64,000 bases of DNA from JACKBK01 sp963707275 (GTDB lineage: Bacteria; Chloroflexota; Anaerolineae; JAAEKA01). Of the stretch, positions 7,155 to 18,515 are shown one piece after another (within the stretch, counting starts at the first letter, position 1; every line of letters starts with the position of its first letter). The stretch spans positions 248,001 to 312,000 of the forward strand of contig CAVPPH010000013.1 of NCBI GenBank assembly GCA_963707275.1, given 5' to 3'. The translations under genes were made by a program, and so were the position numbers. The notes below the pieces were generated by a model. The model was not told where the DNA came from and did not search any database. It saw only the letters and a list, made by a program, of their open reading frames with translations.

Positions 7155-10100
7155 GTGAATCGACTTCTGGGACTGTTCGTCGCACTTCTCGCCGGCCTGT
7201 GGGCGCAACGTATGCTCACCGGCCCCGATCCGGGGATTCCACGCGACGCGCTCATTCTTTTCATCATCGCCGGGGTGATCTTCGCCCTCAGCGCGCGCCC
7301 GCCGCGTGTCCTGCCGCGCCGCGGGCGCTGATTTCACCGCGCTGGCAGCCGCGCGGCCGCCTCGTCACGCTGGTCGGGCTGATCCTCGGCCTGATCGCGC
7401 TGGCATTGCTCTGGCTGGACCTTGGCAGCATCGCTGGGCTGCTGCTCTGGCCGGTCGCGACGGTCTTGTTTGTGGCAGGTGCGTTTTTCGAGGAGGAGAG
7501 GGAAGGAGAGGAAAAGAGGGATAGCAAGGAACTGACGGAAATTGGGGAAACCAGGGGAGTAAAGGAAACGAGGGAAACCGCGAAGATCGAGGAAGGCGGA
7601 GATGCGGGCGAAGAATTGGAGCCTGAGATTAGCGACGACGAAACCGTCGCCGCTACTGACAGCGCTTCTTCTGGCGCTGAAGAAATCACCCATCCCCCAG
7701 TCCCCATCCCCCAGTCCCCAGCCTCCACTCCCCACTCCCCACGTGCCACCCCCCGCGCCCTCCTCGCCGACCACTGGGACATCCTGATCCTCGTCGCGAT
7801 CCTGCTGTTTGCCGCAGGGGTGCGCTTCTACCAGATAAATACATTCCCCAACGGCTGCCAGTCGGACGAGTGCAACAACGGGCTGGATGCGCTACGCTGG
7901 TTGGAGGGCGCGCGCTACCTGCCCTACGCTGAAACAAACGAGGGACAGGCGACGCTCTTCACCTATCTGATCGCGCTCAGCTTCAAGCTGCTGGGCGTCG
8001 GCGTGGTGCAGATGCGTGTCGTGGCGGCGCTGGTTGGCGTGCTGACGGTGCTGGCCTTCTATTTCCTGGCGCGCGACCTCTATGGCCGGCGGGCGGCGCT
8101 GGTTGGCACGGCGCTGCTGGCAGCATCGCGCTGGCATCTGACCTTCAGCCGCATCGTCTACGAGCTGATCCTGCAGCCGCTGGCTATGATCTTGCTGGCG
8201 CTCTTCTTGCTGCGCGCGCTGCGCACGGGACGGCGTGCGCTACTGGGCGCTGGCCGGCGTGGCGCTGACCTTCGGCATGAACACCTACACGGCCTTCCGC
8301 GTCGTGCCGTTCGTCGTGGCCGCGTTCCTGATCTTCTGGATCGTGCGCGTGCTGGTCGTCGATCGCGCCAGCCTGCGCCACGATATCGAAGGCATGGCGT
8401 TGATGGCCGGCGCCGCGTTGGTCAGCGTCGCGCCGCTGGGCGTTTACATTGTGCAAAACTGGCGGGTGTTCACCAGCCGCATCCAGCACATCAGCGTCAT
8501 GCGCGAGGTCGAACAGCTTGGCACGATGCAGCCGGTGGTCAGCAACCTCAAGAAGACGCTCACCATGTTCAACTGGCAGGGCGACCAGGCGGCGCTCAAC
8601 AACCTGCCCGGCGCGCCGATGCTGGACACCGCGGTCGCGATCCTGTTCGTCCTCGGCCTGGCGTATGCGCTCTGGTACGCCCTGCACGCCCGTCCGGTGC
8701 CGGTGCTCTACGTCCTCTGGTTCGTCGGCATCGTCAGCCTGAGCGTGCTGTCGGTGTCGCATGAAGCGCCCACCGCGCGCCGCACCATCGGCATCGTGCC
8801 GCTGGCCTACCTGTTCACGGCGCTGGTGGCGGATCAGTTCTTCCTGGCGTGGAAAGCAGCCTGGCGCGGCCGCGGCGGCGCTGGTTCAACGCGGCCGTTG
8901 CGCTGGTCGTGGCGCTGATCATGCTCAGCAACGTGCGCGTCTTTTTCAGCGAACAGGCCACCAATCCGTCGGTCGAAACTGCTTTCAGCCCCTACGAGTC
9001 GGCCGTCGGCGAGTACCTGACGACCCTGCCCGCCGACGCGACGGTGCTGATCACGCCGCAGTTCGAGCATCACTCGGCCATCAAACTGATCGCGCGCGAC
9101 CGCGCGCACCGCGCGCTGGACATCGTTGACGATCTCCCCTATCGGTCAGCGACCGGCGGCGATCTGGTCTACATTCTGGAGCCGGCCGACCGGCCGCTGC
9201 TGGGGCTGATGCAGCAGATCTACCCGACCGGCATGGCCAGCGAGTACCGGGCCGAGACGGACGAACTGCTGTTCCTGAGCTACGTCGTGCCGGCGGCTGA
9301 CCTGGCCGAGACACGCGGCATCGTCGGTCAGTACTACATCAACTTCCCGCCGGTGTATGCGCCTGATGATACGCAGCGCGAGGCAGCGCTCGATCTTGAT
9401 ATGAGCGCTGCGCCGCTGGACGCGCCCTATTTTGCGCTTTGGGAAGGGACGTTGCTGGTGCCGGAGTTTGGCGACTACAGCTTCGAGTTGACGGCGGAAG
9501 GCGAGTCGGCCAGTCTGCAGATCGGGCGCGAGCAGCGGTTGAACTTGCCGGCGGGCGGCAGCGGCACACTGGACGCAACCCTCGCGGCCGGCTTCCATCC
9601 GCTGCGGGTCGAGTTCCACTCGGGCGATGCGCCGGGCCGGCTGCGGCTGGCGTGGTCCGGGCCGGGGTTCAGCGACCAGGTGGTGGGCGGCGACGCGCTC
9701 TATGCCTTCCGGCTGGGCGATCAGGGGTTGGTGGGTTACTACTTCCCGAACGGCGAGTGGCAGGGCGACCCGGCCATCGTGCGCAACGATTTGCTGATCG
9801 CGCCCAACAATCCGCTACGCGAGCCGTTCAGCATCCTGCTGGCGCGGCAAGATCGCCATTCCGTCCAGCGGGCTGTATACCTTCGGCACCCGCTCCGACG
9901 ACGGATCGTTCCTCTTCATCGACAAGCAACTGGTGGTGGACAACGGCGGCAGTCACGGCGCCGAGGACCGCAGCGGCCAGATCCAGCTTGACGAGGGTTT
10001 CCACGACATCGAGGTGCTTTACAGCGAACTGGGCGGCAGCCGCGAGATGCAGCTCTACTGGCAGCCGCCCGGTCAGGGCCGTGGGCTGGTAGACAGCCAG

Positions 10101-11126
10101 TATCTCTTCCCGCTGGAAGGCGCCGACGTGCCGGCAGGGCTGACCTTACCGCCGCCGCCGGAGATTGCCCAACTCCAGCATGAGCCGGAGCAAGGCGCGG
10201 GGACGGTCGCGCCGGATGCCGCAGAGCGACCGGAAACGCCCGATGCTGACGCAGGGGCGCGGTCGGCCGGCAGCTTTGCTGATTTGCAGGCCGAGGTACT
10301 TTGGGATTACGGCTTCTGCGGCGTGGAGGAAGGACAACTCACCTCGCCGCGCGGTGTGGCGGTCGATTCGCGGACCGGCGAGGTTTTCGTGGCCGACACC
10401 GGCAACCGGCGTATCGTGCGGCTGGACGGGGATGGCAACCTGCTGGGTGCGTGGACAACCGGCGGCGACGACGCAGTTCCCGCGGACGCTGAGGGGCCGC
10501 AGCCGGTTGATCTGGTCGTCGAGCCTGACGGGTCGGTGCTGGTGCTGGACGCGGTCGGCCAGCATTTGCAGCGTTTCACCCCCGACGGCCAGCTTCTGGC
10601 GACCTTTGGCGACAATCTGACTTTCTACCGGCCGCGCGGTCTCGGGATCGACCCTGGCGGCCAGTTGGTCGTTGCTGACACCGGCGGTCTGCGCATTGTG
10701 CGTCTCGACCCGGCCGGGACGGTGCTCAGCCAGCTTGGCGGGCCGGAAAGTGACCTGGCGAAGGGGCAGCCCAGCGACGCGGCGCTGTCGCCCGGCGGCG
10801 ACCTCTACTTCGTCGAGGCTGAGACCGGTGTCGTGACACTGGTTGCAGTGGATGGACGCATGGACCGCTGGACAGGTCCGGCGCGGGCCAGCACGCTCGA
10901 CGGTCCGCATCTGGCGTGGCTGCCTGCCGGCGGGCTGGCGGTCACCGATCCCGAAGGGCGGCGCGTGCTGCTGTTTGGCCCGGACGGCCAGCCCGCTGGC
11001 CAGTTCGGCGTGGAGGCCGGCCTGATGAAGCCGGTGGGTATCGCCGCCAGCGGCGCGGCCGACGATGTGTTGCTGGTTGCTGACAGCCAGGGGTGCCGGG
11101 TTGTCGCGTTCCAGGTCACGCAGTAG
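7155..11126 (+). CDS. Giant membrane glycosyltransferase (GT39-like) fused to two PA14 domains and an NHL propeller (four frameshifts)
   Basis: The start is a GTG at 7155 (MNRLLGLFVALLAG). Two N-terminal membrane segments are followed by a charged low-complexity loop (7490-7750). A polytopic GT-C core comes next, with the acidic motif QSDECNNG in the first loop and the LTFSR.VYELILQP segment. A PA14-like domain spans about 9307-9680 and a second about 9724-10080 (GLYTFGTRSDDGSFLFID). An NHL/YVTN-like propeller occupies 10300-11120 (SPRGVAVDSRTGEVFVADTGN). The frame switches near 7325, 8232, 8875 and 9840, with full protein continuity each time. If these are corrected the product is about 1320 residues. 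It likely transfers sugar from a lipid carrier, with its glycan-binding modules outside the membrane. Two or more separate genes remain possible if some frame changes are real. Confidence 0.7.
7689..7742 (+). repeat. Degenerate C-rich heptamer repeats inside a coding loop
   Basis: This is a run of CCCCAGT / CCCCATC / CCCCACT heptamers inside the glycosyltransferase gene, encoding a Pro/Ser/His-rich loop. It resembles the short tandemly repeated repetitive sequences known from cyanobacteria. Confidence 0.6.
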
Positions 11127-11202
11127 GAGGAAATCTCCAGGGGGTATCGGAACCTCCCGGAGGATGGGAGACGATCTGTTGTGAGACAAAGCCTGATTTT
11201 CT

Positions 11203-11231
11203 TTGACAGTCGATTGGTGGGACGGTATAAT
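11203..11231 (+). promoter_or_regulatory. Full-consensus sigma-70-type promoter of aconitase
   Basis: TTGACA (11203-11208), a 17-base spacer and TATAAT (11226-11231) match both hexamers perfectly. The predicted transcript starts near 11238. Confidence 0.85.
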
Positions 11232-11446
11232 CTTTCGGTAGCCGACGGGTGATTTTTCGCCGTTTTTGTTGGCGCAACCGATGAACTTTCGCTGCCCCGT
11301 GCGCAGTTTGCGCCCTCCCAGTGTTTGTCACGCGGGGAGGGCGACCTATTTGTCAATGACGACAGGGACAACCTGATGCCTCCCGACTGGTATGGTCAGC
11401 CGAACGGCCAGAGCGCAATAGAGAGAACAGACGAGGAGATTAACTT
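11232..11446 (+). promoter_or_regulatory. Long structured 5' leader of aconitase
   Basis: The 320-base gap before acn contains no gene. Downstream of the promoter lie several small hairpins (for example GTGCGCAGTTTGCGC) and a stable stem GCCCTCCC/GGGAGGGC at 11312-11319 and 11335-11342. The leader ends in a good GAGGAG before the start codon. It could act as an attenuator or RNA-level control region; no known riboswitch class is recognised. Confidence 0.4.
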
Positions 11447-13713
11447 ATGACGATGGATTACGACCTGATTCGTCAGGTGTATGCTGATCTGCCGGCCAGG
11501 GTGGCTGCCGGACGAGAGCTGCTGGGCCGCCCGCTGACGCTGACCGAGAAGATTTTGCTGGCGCATCTGGCGGCGCCGTTGGCAGAAGCGCCGGTGCGCG
11601 GCAAGAGCTACGTCGAGTTCAACCCCGACCGCGTCGCCATGCAGGACGCGACCGCGCAGATGGCGATCCTCCAGTTCATGCTGGCCGGCCGCGACGACAC
11701 CGCCGTGCCGAGCACTGTGCACTGCGACCACCTGATCCGCGCCCAGTTCGGCGTCAACACCGACCTGCCCATCGCGGTCAAGGAGAACGCCGAGGTCTAC
11801 GACTTCCTGCTGAGCACCTCCAACCGCTACGGCATGGGTTTCTGGAAGCCGGGCGCGGGCATCATCCACCAGGTGGTGCTGGAGAACTACGCCTTCCCCG
11901 GCGGCATGATGATCGGCACCGACAGCCACACGCCCAACGCGGGCGGGCTGGGCATGGTCGCCATCGGCGTCGGCGGGGCGGACGCGGTGGACGTCATGGT
12001 CGGCATGCCGTGGGAGCTGCGCTGGCCGGGCGTCATCGGCGTCAAGCTGACCGGCGAGTTCAACGGCTGGACTTCGGCCAAGGACGTCATCCTGAAGGTC
12101 GCGGGCATCCTGACCGTCAAGGGCGGCACCGGCGCCATCGTCGAGTATTTCGGACCGGGCGCGCGCAGCATCAGCGCCACCGGCAAGGGCACCATCTGCA
12201 ACATGGGCGCGGAGATCGGCGCAACCACTTCGCTCTTCCCCTTCGACGACCGCATGGCGACCTACCTGCGCGCCACCGAGCGCGCCGACGTGGCTGAGCT
12301 GGCCGAAGCTGTCGCTGCCCATCTGCGCCCCGATCCCGAGGTCGAGGCCAACCCGGAGCGCTACTACGACCGGGTCATCGAGATCGATCTCAGCACGCTG
12401 GAGCCGCATGTGGTCGGCCCGTACACGCCCGATCTGGATCGCCCGATTTCGGCGTTGGCAGCGGAGTTGGGCGAGAAGGGCTACCCGGTGGAACTGACAG
12501 CCGCTCTGGTCGGTTCCTGCACCAACTCCTCCTACGAGGATATGAGCCGGGCGGCCAACGTGGCCCGCCAGGCGCTGGCCAAGGGGCTGACCGCCCGGAC
12601 GCAGTTCCTGATCAACCCCGGCTCCGAGCAGATCCGCGCGACCGTGGAGCGGGACGGCCAGCTTGGCGTGCTGGAGGAGATGGGCGCGACGATCCTGGCC
12701 AACGCCTGCGGCGCCTGCATCGGCCAGTGGCGGCGGACGGACGTCGACAAGGGCGAGAAGAACAGCATCATCAACTCCTTCAACCGCAACTTCGCCGGCC
12801 GCAACGACGCCAATCCCGGCACCCACAGCTTCATCGCCTCGCCTGAGATCGTGACTGCCTTCGCGCTGGCCGGCCGGCTGGACTTCAACCCGCTGACCGA
12901 CATGCTGGTCAACGAAAGCGGCGAGGAGGTGCGCCTCGACCCGCCGACCGGCGACGAACTGCCCAGCAACGGCTTCATCCGCGACATGGAGGGCCTGGCA
13001 GCGCCGCCGGCCAGCCGCTCCGACGTCCCGGTGGCTGTCGATCCTGACAGCGAGCGCATCGCGCTGCTGGAGCCGTTCCCGGCCTGGGATGGCGAGGACA
13101 TGCGTCGATCTGCCGGTGCTGATGAAGGCCAAGGGCAAGTGCACCACCGACCACATCTCGCCGGCCGGCCCGTGGCTGAAATACCGCGGCCATCTGGACA
13201 ACATCAGCAACAACATGTTCATCGGCGCGAACAGCGCGTTCGATCATCCTGCCGGCAAGGGACGAACGTCATCACCGGCGAGAACGACGTGGCGTACTCC
13301 GACATCGCCCGCGACTACAAGGCGCGCGGCCTGACCTGGGTGGCCATCGGCGACGAGAACTACGGCGAGGGCAGCAGCCGCGAGCACGCCGCCATGGAGC
13401 CGCGGCATCTGGGCGCGGCGGCGATCATCGTGCGCAGCTTCGCCCGCATCCACGAGACCAACCTCAAGAAGCAGGGCGTGCTGCCGCTGACCTTCGCCGA
13501 TCCCGGCCGACTACGACAAGATCCGCGAGGACGACCGCATCAGCCTGCTGGGACTGACCGAGCTTGGCCCCCGGCTCCACGGTGCGCATGGTCATCAGCC
13601 ACGCCGACGGCACCACCGACGAGGCCGTGCTGAACCACACCTTCTCCGAGAACCAGATCGAGTGGTTCAAGGCGGGGTCGGCGCTGAACCAGATCCGCCA
13701 GACAGCCGACTGA
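11447..13713 (+). CDS. acn: Aconitate hydratase, mitochondrial type (four frameshifts)
   Basis: Converts citrate to isocitrate in the TCA cycle with a [4Fe-4S] cluster. The N-terminus (RPLTLTEKILLAHL) and overall length of about 755 residues match mitochondrial-type aconitase rather than AcnA or AcnB. Cluster ligands are C358 (GSCTNSS), C421 and C424 (ANACGACIG). The swivel domain carries GDENYGEGSSREHAAMEPRH. The frame changes near 13105, 13261, 13503 and 13565. The protein continues correctly in the other frames (KGKCTTDHISPAG, FADPADYDK) to the stop at 13711-13713, so the gene is very likely intact. It has its own consensus promoter and is followed by a terminator. icd lies 660 bases downstream and sdhCDAB is elsewhere in the window. 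Confidence 0.9.
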
Positions 13714-13748
13714 CTCTGCGGTCTGGCAACCAAGCTTTTGTTGGTAGA

Positions 13749-13782
13749 AAGGGCTGTCCCGCACATTGACGGGACAGCCCTT
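13749..13782 (+). terminator. Intrinsic terminator after acn
   Basis: A perfect 13-base stem AAGGGCTGTCCCG / CGGGACAGCCCTT with an 8-base loop is followed by CTTCGTTT, 35 bases after the acn stop. Confidence 0.8.
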
Positions 13783-13817
13783 CTTCGTTTGATAGTTCGG
13801 GCAAGCCAGGTCGCGAG

Positions 13818-13849
13818 TTGGTCGCTGCAGGGTAGTTGAAGTATACTTC
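13818..13849 (+). promoter_or_regulatory. Promoter with overlapping 12-base palindrome
   Basis: TTGGTC (13818-13823), an 18-base spacer and TATACT (13842-13847). The -10 lies inside the perfect palindrome GAAGTATACTTC (13838-13849), a plausible repressor site. It precedes the DCC gene. Confidence 0.5.
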
Positions 13850-13900
13850 GGTGGCAGAGCACGGACCGCCTGTGTCTAAAAAGCCTTTGATCGCGAACTT

Positions 13901-14317
13901 ATGCAAACTTATCATTCCATCGGCTGGGTGCTGTACGACGACGACTGCGGGTTCTGCCGACGGTGGATACCGTTCTGGGGTCCGACGCTGCGCAAGTCCG
14001 GCCTCGACATTGCGCCCTTGCAGGCACCCTGGGTAGGGCCGCGGCTGGGCCTGGCTCACGACGAACTGGTGTACGACATCCGTATTTTGCTGGCCGACGG
14101 CCGGCAACTGGCCGGCGCTGAGGTCTATCGCTACGCCGTGCAGCACATCTGGTGGGCCTACCCGCTCTACCTGTTCTCGGTAACGCCGGGCTTGCGCAGG
14201 CTGTGGGACTGGGGTTACCGCACCTTTGCCGATCATCGGCACGAGTTCTCTGCCGCGTGCAACTTGCCGCCGGCGAATGTTGAAACAGGTTTCATAAGCC
14301 AACCACTTGCTGACTGA
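13901..14317 (+). CDS. DCC-family (DUF393) thiol-disulfide oxidoreductase-like protein
   Basis: Protein of 138 residues. The N-terminal YDDDCGFC (residues 12-19) is the DxDCxxC signature that gives the DCC/DUF393 family its name. Next come a strand/helix pattern like thioredoxin, LLADGRQLAGAEVYRYA and a hydrophobic C-terminal part. The family is predicted, not proven, to reduce or oxidise thiols. An in-frame stop just upstream fixes the start near this ATG, although no strong Shine-Dalgarno is visible. The gene stands alone between acn and icd with its own promoter. Confidence 0.8.
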   Translation: MQTYHSIGWVLYDDDCGFCRRWIPFWGPTLRKSGLDIAPLQAPWVGPRLGLAHDELVYDIRILLADGRQLAGAEVYRYAVQHIWWAYPLYLFSVTPGLRRLWDWGYRTFADHRHEFSAACNLPPANVETGFISQPLAD

Positions 14318-14373
14318 AGCGACAAACAGGATATTCCTGCAAACATACATTTTAGAAGGAGCATTTCAAAACA

Positions 14374-15619
<1,246 letters not shown>

Positions 15620-15638
15620 CCATTCGTTGATTTCGCCT

Positions 15639-16175
15639 GTGAACCACGCTGATCACGTCTTCTGTTGCGCGACGCGGTGAGGAGCGGGCAGATGTGGGCC
15701 GATCTTGGCTCGGGCCACGGCGCCTTCACATTGGCGCTGGCCGATCTGATCGGCTCTGACGGCGAAATTTACTCGGTTGACAAGGATGCGGGTGCGTTGG
15801 CTCGCCAGGCAGACTGCCGTTCACGCCCGCTTTCCGCGGCTTGCAGTGACCTATCTCAACGCTGATTTCAGCAAACCGCTCACGCTGCCGCCGCTGGACG
15901 GGATTGTCATGGCCAACTCGCTGCATTTTGTCCGCCACAAAGAGCCGGTGGTGCAGCTTGTGCGGAGCTACCTCAAGCCAGGTGGACAGATTGTGCTTGT
16001 CGAGTACAATACGGACGCCGGAAATCCCTGGGTGCCGTATCCGCTTTCATTTGCTAGCTGGCAGCAGCTTGCCGGCAGGTGTGGGTTTGGCACGACCCGC
16101 AAGCTGGCCGCGGTTCCCAGTAGCTTTTTGGGAGAAATCTATTCGGCGCAGAGCAGAATAACAAGGATTGATTGA
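15639..16175 (+). CDS. Class I SAM-dependent methyltransferase (two frameshifts)
   Basis: The product begins at the GTG at 15639 (NHADHV). After a likely missing base near 15660 it continues as LLRDAV..GQMWADLGSGHGAFTLALADL, which contains the SAM-binding motif I (DLGSGHG). Near 15808 an extra base shifts the frame again into LAVTYLNADFSKPL (motif II), DGIVMANSLHFV and LKPGGQIVLVEYNTD. About 178 residues when corrected. The substrate cannot be told. The stop codon abuts the start of the PIG-L gene, so the two are likely co-transcribed. It may share a transcript with icd, which ends only 19 bases upstream. Confidence 0.72.
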
Positions 16176-17028
16176 ATGACTATGAAGCGAAGTATCCTGG
16201 CGCTTTTTGCGCATCCTGACGACGAAGCCTTTGGAACTGGCGCGACGCTGGCGCACTATGCCCGCGGCGGCGCGCATGTTGGTCTCGTGTGCGCCACCAA
16301 CGGCGATGTGGGCGAGATCGCAGCAGGAGTTGACGCGACGCCCGAGACGCTGTGGCAGGTGCGCCAGAACGAGCTGCGCTGCGCCGCCGGCAATCTGGGC
16401 GTCCACGACCTCGTCTTTCTCAACTATCGCGAACTCGGGCATGGCTGGCACTGATCAGAACGGCGACCCCAGAGCGTACATCAACGCGCCGGCGGAAGAA
16501 GTTGTCCGGCGTCTGGTCGGAATTATCCGCGAGCAGCGCCCGCAGGTCGTCATAACGTTTGATCCCAGCGGCGCGTACGGCCATCCTGACCACATCGCGA
16601 TCCACAATCACACGGTCGCAGCATTTCATGCCGCCGGCGACGGCGCGCAGTTCCCGGACGACGGCCAGCCGTGGCAGCCGCAGCGGCTGTTCTACGCCGC
16701 GTTTCCACAGTCGTTTTGGGCGAGGCTGCGCGATGAGCTGGCGGCGGCGGGCGAGGATGTCAGCCAGTGGGACAGCACGGATGAGGACGACAGGGGCTGG
16801 CCTGACGAGCAGGTCAACGTGGCGATGGCGATGCCGGACACGGTGGATGCCAAGCTGGCCGCTCTGGAGTGCCATGCCTCGCAGTTTGGCGGCGAAAACA
16901 TGTTCCGTAAGCTGCCCGCTGACGTGATGCGCGACCTGCTGTGCCGGGAGTTTTTCGCGCTGGCCTGGCCAGATCCGGCGCCAGGTCTGCACCTGGATGA
17001 CCTGTTCGCAGGTCTTGAAATCGCGTAA
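16176..17028 (+). CDS. PIG-L/LmbE-family deacetylase (one frameshift)
   Basis: Zinc-dependent N-acetylglucosaminyl-type deacetylase of about 283 residues. The metal-binding AHPDDE motif is at residues 12-17, and the later histidine motif is FDPSGAYGHPDHIAIHNHT. The frame breaks near 16432: reading CGCGACTCGGGC in place of CGCGAACTCGGGC restores the conserved YRDSGMAGT. The family acts on GlcNAc-linked substrates such as those of mycothiol, bacillithiol or glycolipids; the substrate here is unknown. It starts directly after the stop of a methyltransferase gene. Confidence 0.85.
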
Positions 17029-17052
17029 ACCATAGAAAAGGACTATTGAAGC

Positions 17053-17677
17053 ATGAAGAATCGCAGTTTTTGGCGCGACCGGCGGCACCGGCCAGCAGGT
17101 CGTGCAGCAAGCATTGGCGGCCGGGCATTCAGTCTCAGTGTTGGTGCGCGATCCGTCGCGTCTCGCAGTTCAGGATGAGCGGCTGACCGTCGTGGAGGGG
17201 GACGTGCTGGATCGAGCCAAAGTCGATGAGACCGTTGCCGGCGCGGATGCCGTGATCGTCTCGCTCGGCAATACCTCCAACAACCCCGACTACATCGTCT
17301 CGCGCGGCACCGAGGTGATCGTCGACGCGATGAGCGCGGCCGGCAGACCCATGCGGCTGATCGTCGTCTCGTCGCTGGGCGTGGGCGAAAGTCGCGATCA
17401 GGTACCCTTCGCTTTCAAGATGTTGATGAACACTGTGCTGAAGAAGGCGATGGAGGACAAGGAACGGCAGGAGGCGCTGGTCAAGGCCAGCGGTTTCGAC
17501 TGGATCATCGTGCGCCCGGGCGGTCTGACCAATGGACCTGAGACCGGTTCGTATAAAGCGGGGGTCGATGTCAAGTTGACCGCCGGCCAGGTTTCCAGAG
17601 CAGACGTGGCAGCCTTTGTCCTCCTGCAGCTTGACGACGACACCTATCTGCGCCAGGCGCCGGCGATCACCGGATAG
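17053..17677 (+). CDS. NAD(P)-binding NmrA-like / atypical SDR protein (frameshift at start)
   Basis: The ATG at 17053 is followed by one extra A near 17059. Without it the protein opens MKIAVFGATGGTGQQV, the Rossmann GxxGxxG motif. The rest reads normally: VLVRDPSRL, ADAVIVSLGNT, RLIVVSSLGVGES and WIIVRPGGLTNGP. About 208 residues, typical of the NAD(P)H-binding flavin reductase / NmrA-like family (BlvrB or YwnB type). The substrate is unknown. It is followed closely by msrB. Confidence 0.82.
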
Positions 17678-17725
17678 ATGAGCGCCGGTGAAGCGGATAA
17701 GCAGGCAGAGAAAGGAACAACAATT

Positions 17726-18130
17726 ATGAGCAACGACAAGGTAGTCAAGAGCGAGGTTGAATGGCGCCAGGAACTGACGGCGGAGCAATATCAGGTTCTG
17801 CGCCAGGGTGCGACCGAGCGGGCGTTTACCGGCAAGTATTACCACAACAAGGAGAGCGGAGTTTACCATTGCGGCGCCTGTGGCGCAGCGCTGTTCAACT
17901 CCGACAGCAAGTACGAGTTCGGTTCGGGCTGGCCCAGCTACTGGGAGCCGGTGGACGCCGACTCCGTCTTGCTGAAGCGAGACCTCAGCCACGGCATGGT
18001 TCGCACGGAGGTTCTCTGCGGCCGTTGCGAGTTGCATCTGGGCCATCTCTTTGACGACGGCCCTCAACCAACCGGCCTGCGTTACTGCATCAACTCAGCC
18101 GCGCTCGACTTTGAGCCACGAAAGGAATAG
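17726..18130 (+). CDS. msrB: Peptide methionine-(R)-sulfoxide reductase
   Basis: Repairs oxidised methionine (R form) in proteins. I prefer the ATG at 17726 because it has AAAGGA upstream and gives the usual 134-residue enzyme. Zinc ligands are the two CxxC pairs CGAC and CGRC. The catalytic site is RYCINSAALDF, and the substrate loop is FGSGWPSYWEPV. It lies in a row of small stress- or redox-related genes and ends three bases before the UBP zinc-finger gene. Confidence 0.94.
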   Translation: MSNDKVVKSEVEWRQELTAEQYQVLRQGATERAFTGKYYHNKESGVYHCGACGAALFNSDSKYEFGSGWPSYWEPVDADSVLLKRDLSHGMVRTEVLCGRCELHLGHLFDDGPQPTGLRYCINSAALDFEPRKE

Positions 18131-18133
18131 CCG

Positions 18134-18388
18134 GTGACCTGTACACATATCGACCAAATTCAAGAGGTGCAGCCCAGCGCAGAGGGCTGCGAGGACTGCC
18201 TTAAAATCGGCGGCCACTGGGTCCATCTACGGATGTGCCTGACCTGCGGTCACGTCGGCTGCTGCGACAACTCACCCAATCAGCACGCCACGCACCATTT
18301 CCACGAGACAGGCCATCCCATCGTCCAGTCGGCCGAGCCGGGCGAGACCTGGCGTTGGTGCTACGTGGATATGACGTTCATGAAGTAG
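18134..18388 (+). CDS. Small UBP-type zinc-finger protein
   Basis: Protein of 84 residues starting at GTG. It is almost entirely a UBP (ZnF-UBP, BRAP2-like) zinc finger: CTHIDQI, CEDCLKIGGHWVHLRMCLTCGHVGCCDNS, then HATHHFHETGHPIVQS. The Cys/His pattern is complete. In eukaryotes this fold binds free ubiquitin C-termini. Bacterial single-domain versions are common but have no agreed function. It follows msrB by three bases and is likely co-transcribed. Confidence 0.85.
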   Translation: MTCTHIDQIQEVQPSAEGCEDCLKIGGHWVHLRMCLTCGHVGCCDNSPNQHATHHFHETGHPIVQSAEPGETWRWCYVDMTFMK

Positions 18389-18404
18389 AGGTAACAACTC
18401 ACCC

Positions 18405-18470
18405 GTCATTCCCGCGGAGGCGGGAATTTACTCTTCACGAGTACTGGACTCCCGGCTCCGCGGGAGTGAC
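18405..18470. repeat. GTCATTCCCGCGGAG inverted repeat, copy 1
   Basis: The element starts GTCATTCCCGCGGAG (18405-18419) and ends CTCCGCGGGAGTGAC (18456-18470). This is a short mobile-type palindrome seen in many bacterial genomes. A relative lies at 42359-42425. Confidence 0.75.
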
Positions 18471-18515
18471 GTATCGGTGAACACTGAGTAGTCACAGGAT
18501 AGAAAGGAACCGACG

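Noticed and set aside
11396..13222. A 608-codon open frame on the minus strand opposite aconitase
   Set aside because: It mirrors the codon structure of acn, has no start signal and has no recognisable domains. It is a GC-rich shadow frame.
11447..13713. Aconitase as a pseudogene
   Set aside because: All cluster ligands and the swivel-domain motifs are intact, and the gaps are single-base frame changes matching the error pattern seen in many essential genes here.
16176..17028. PIG-L protein as a mycothiol or bacillithiol synthesis enzyme (MshB/BshB)
   Set aside because: No MshA/BshA, MshC/BshC or related gene lies nearby in the window, so the substrate cannot be assigned.
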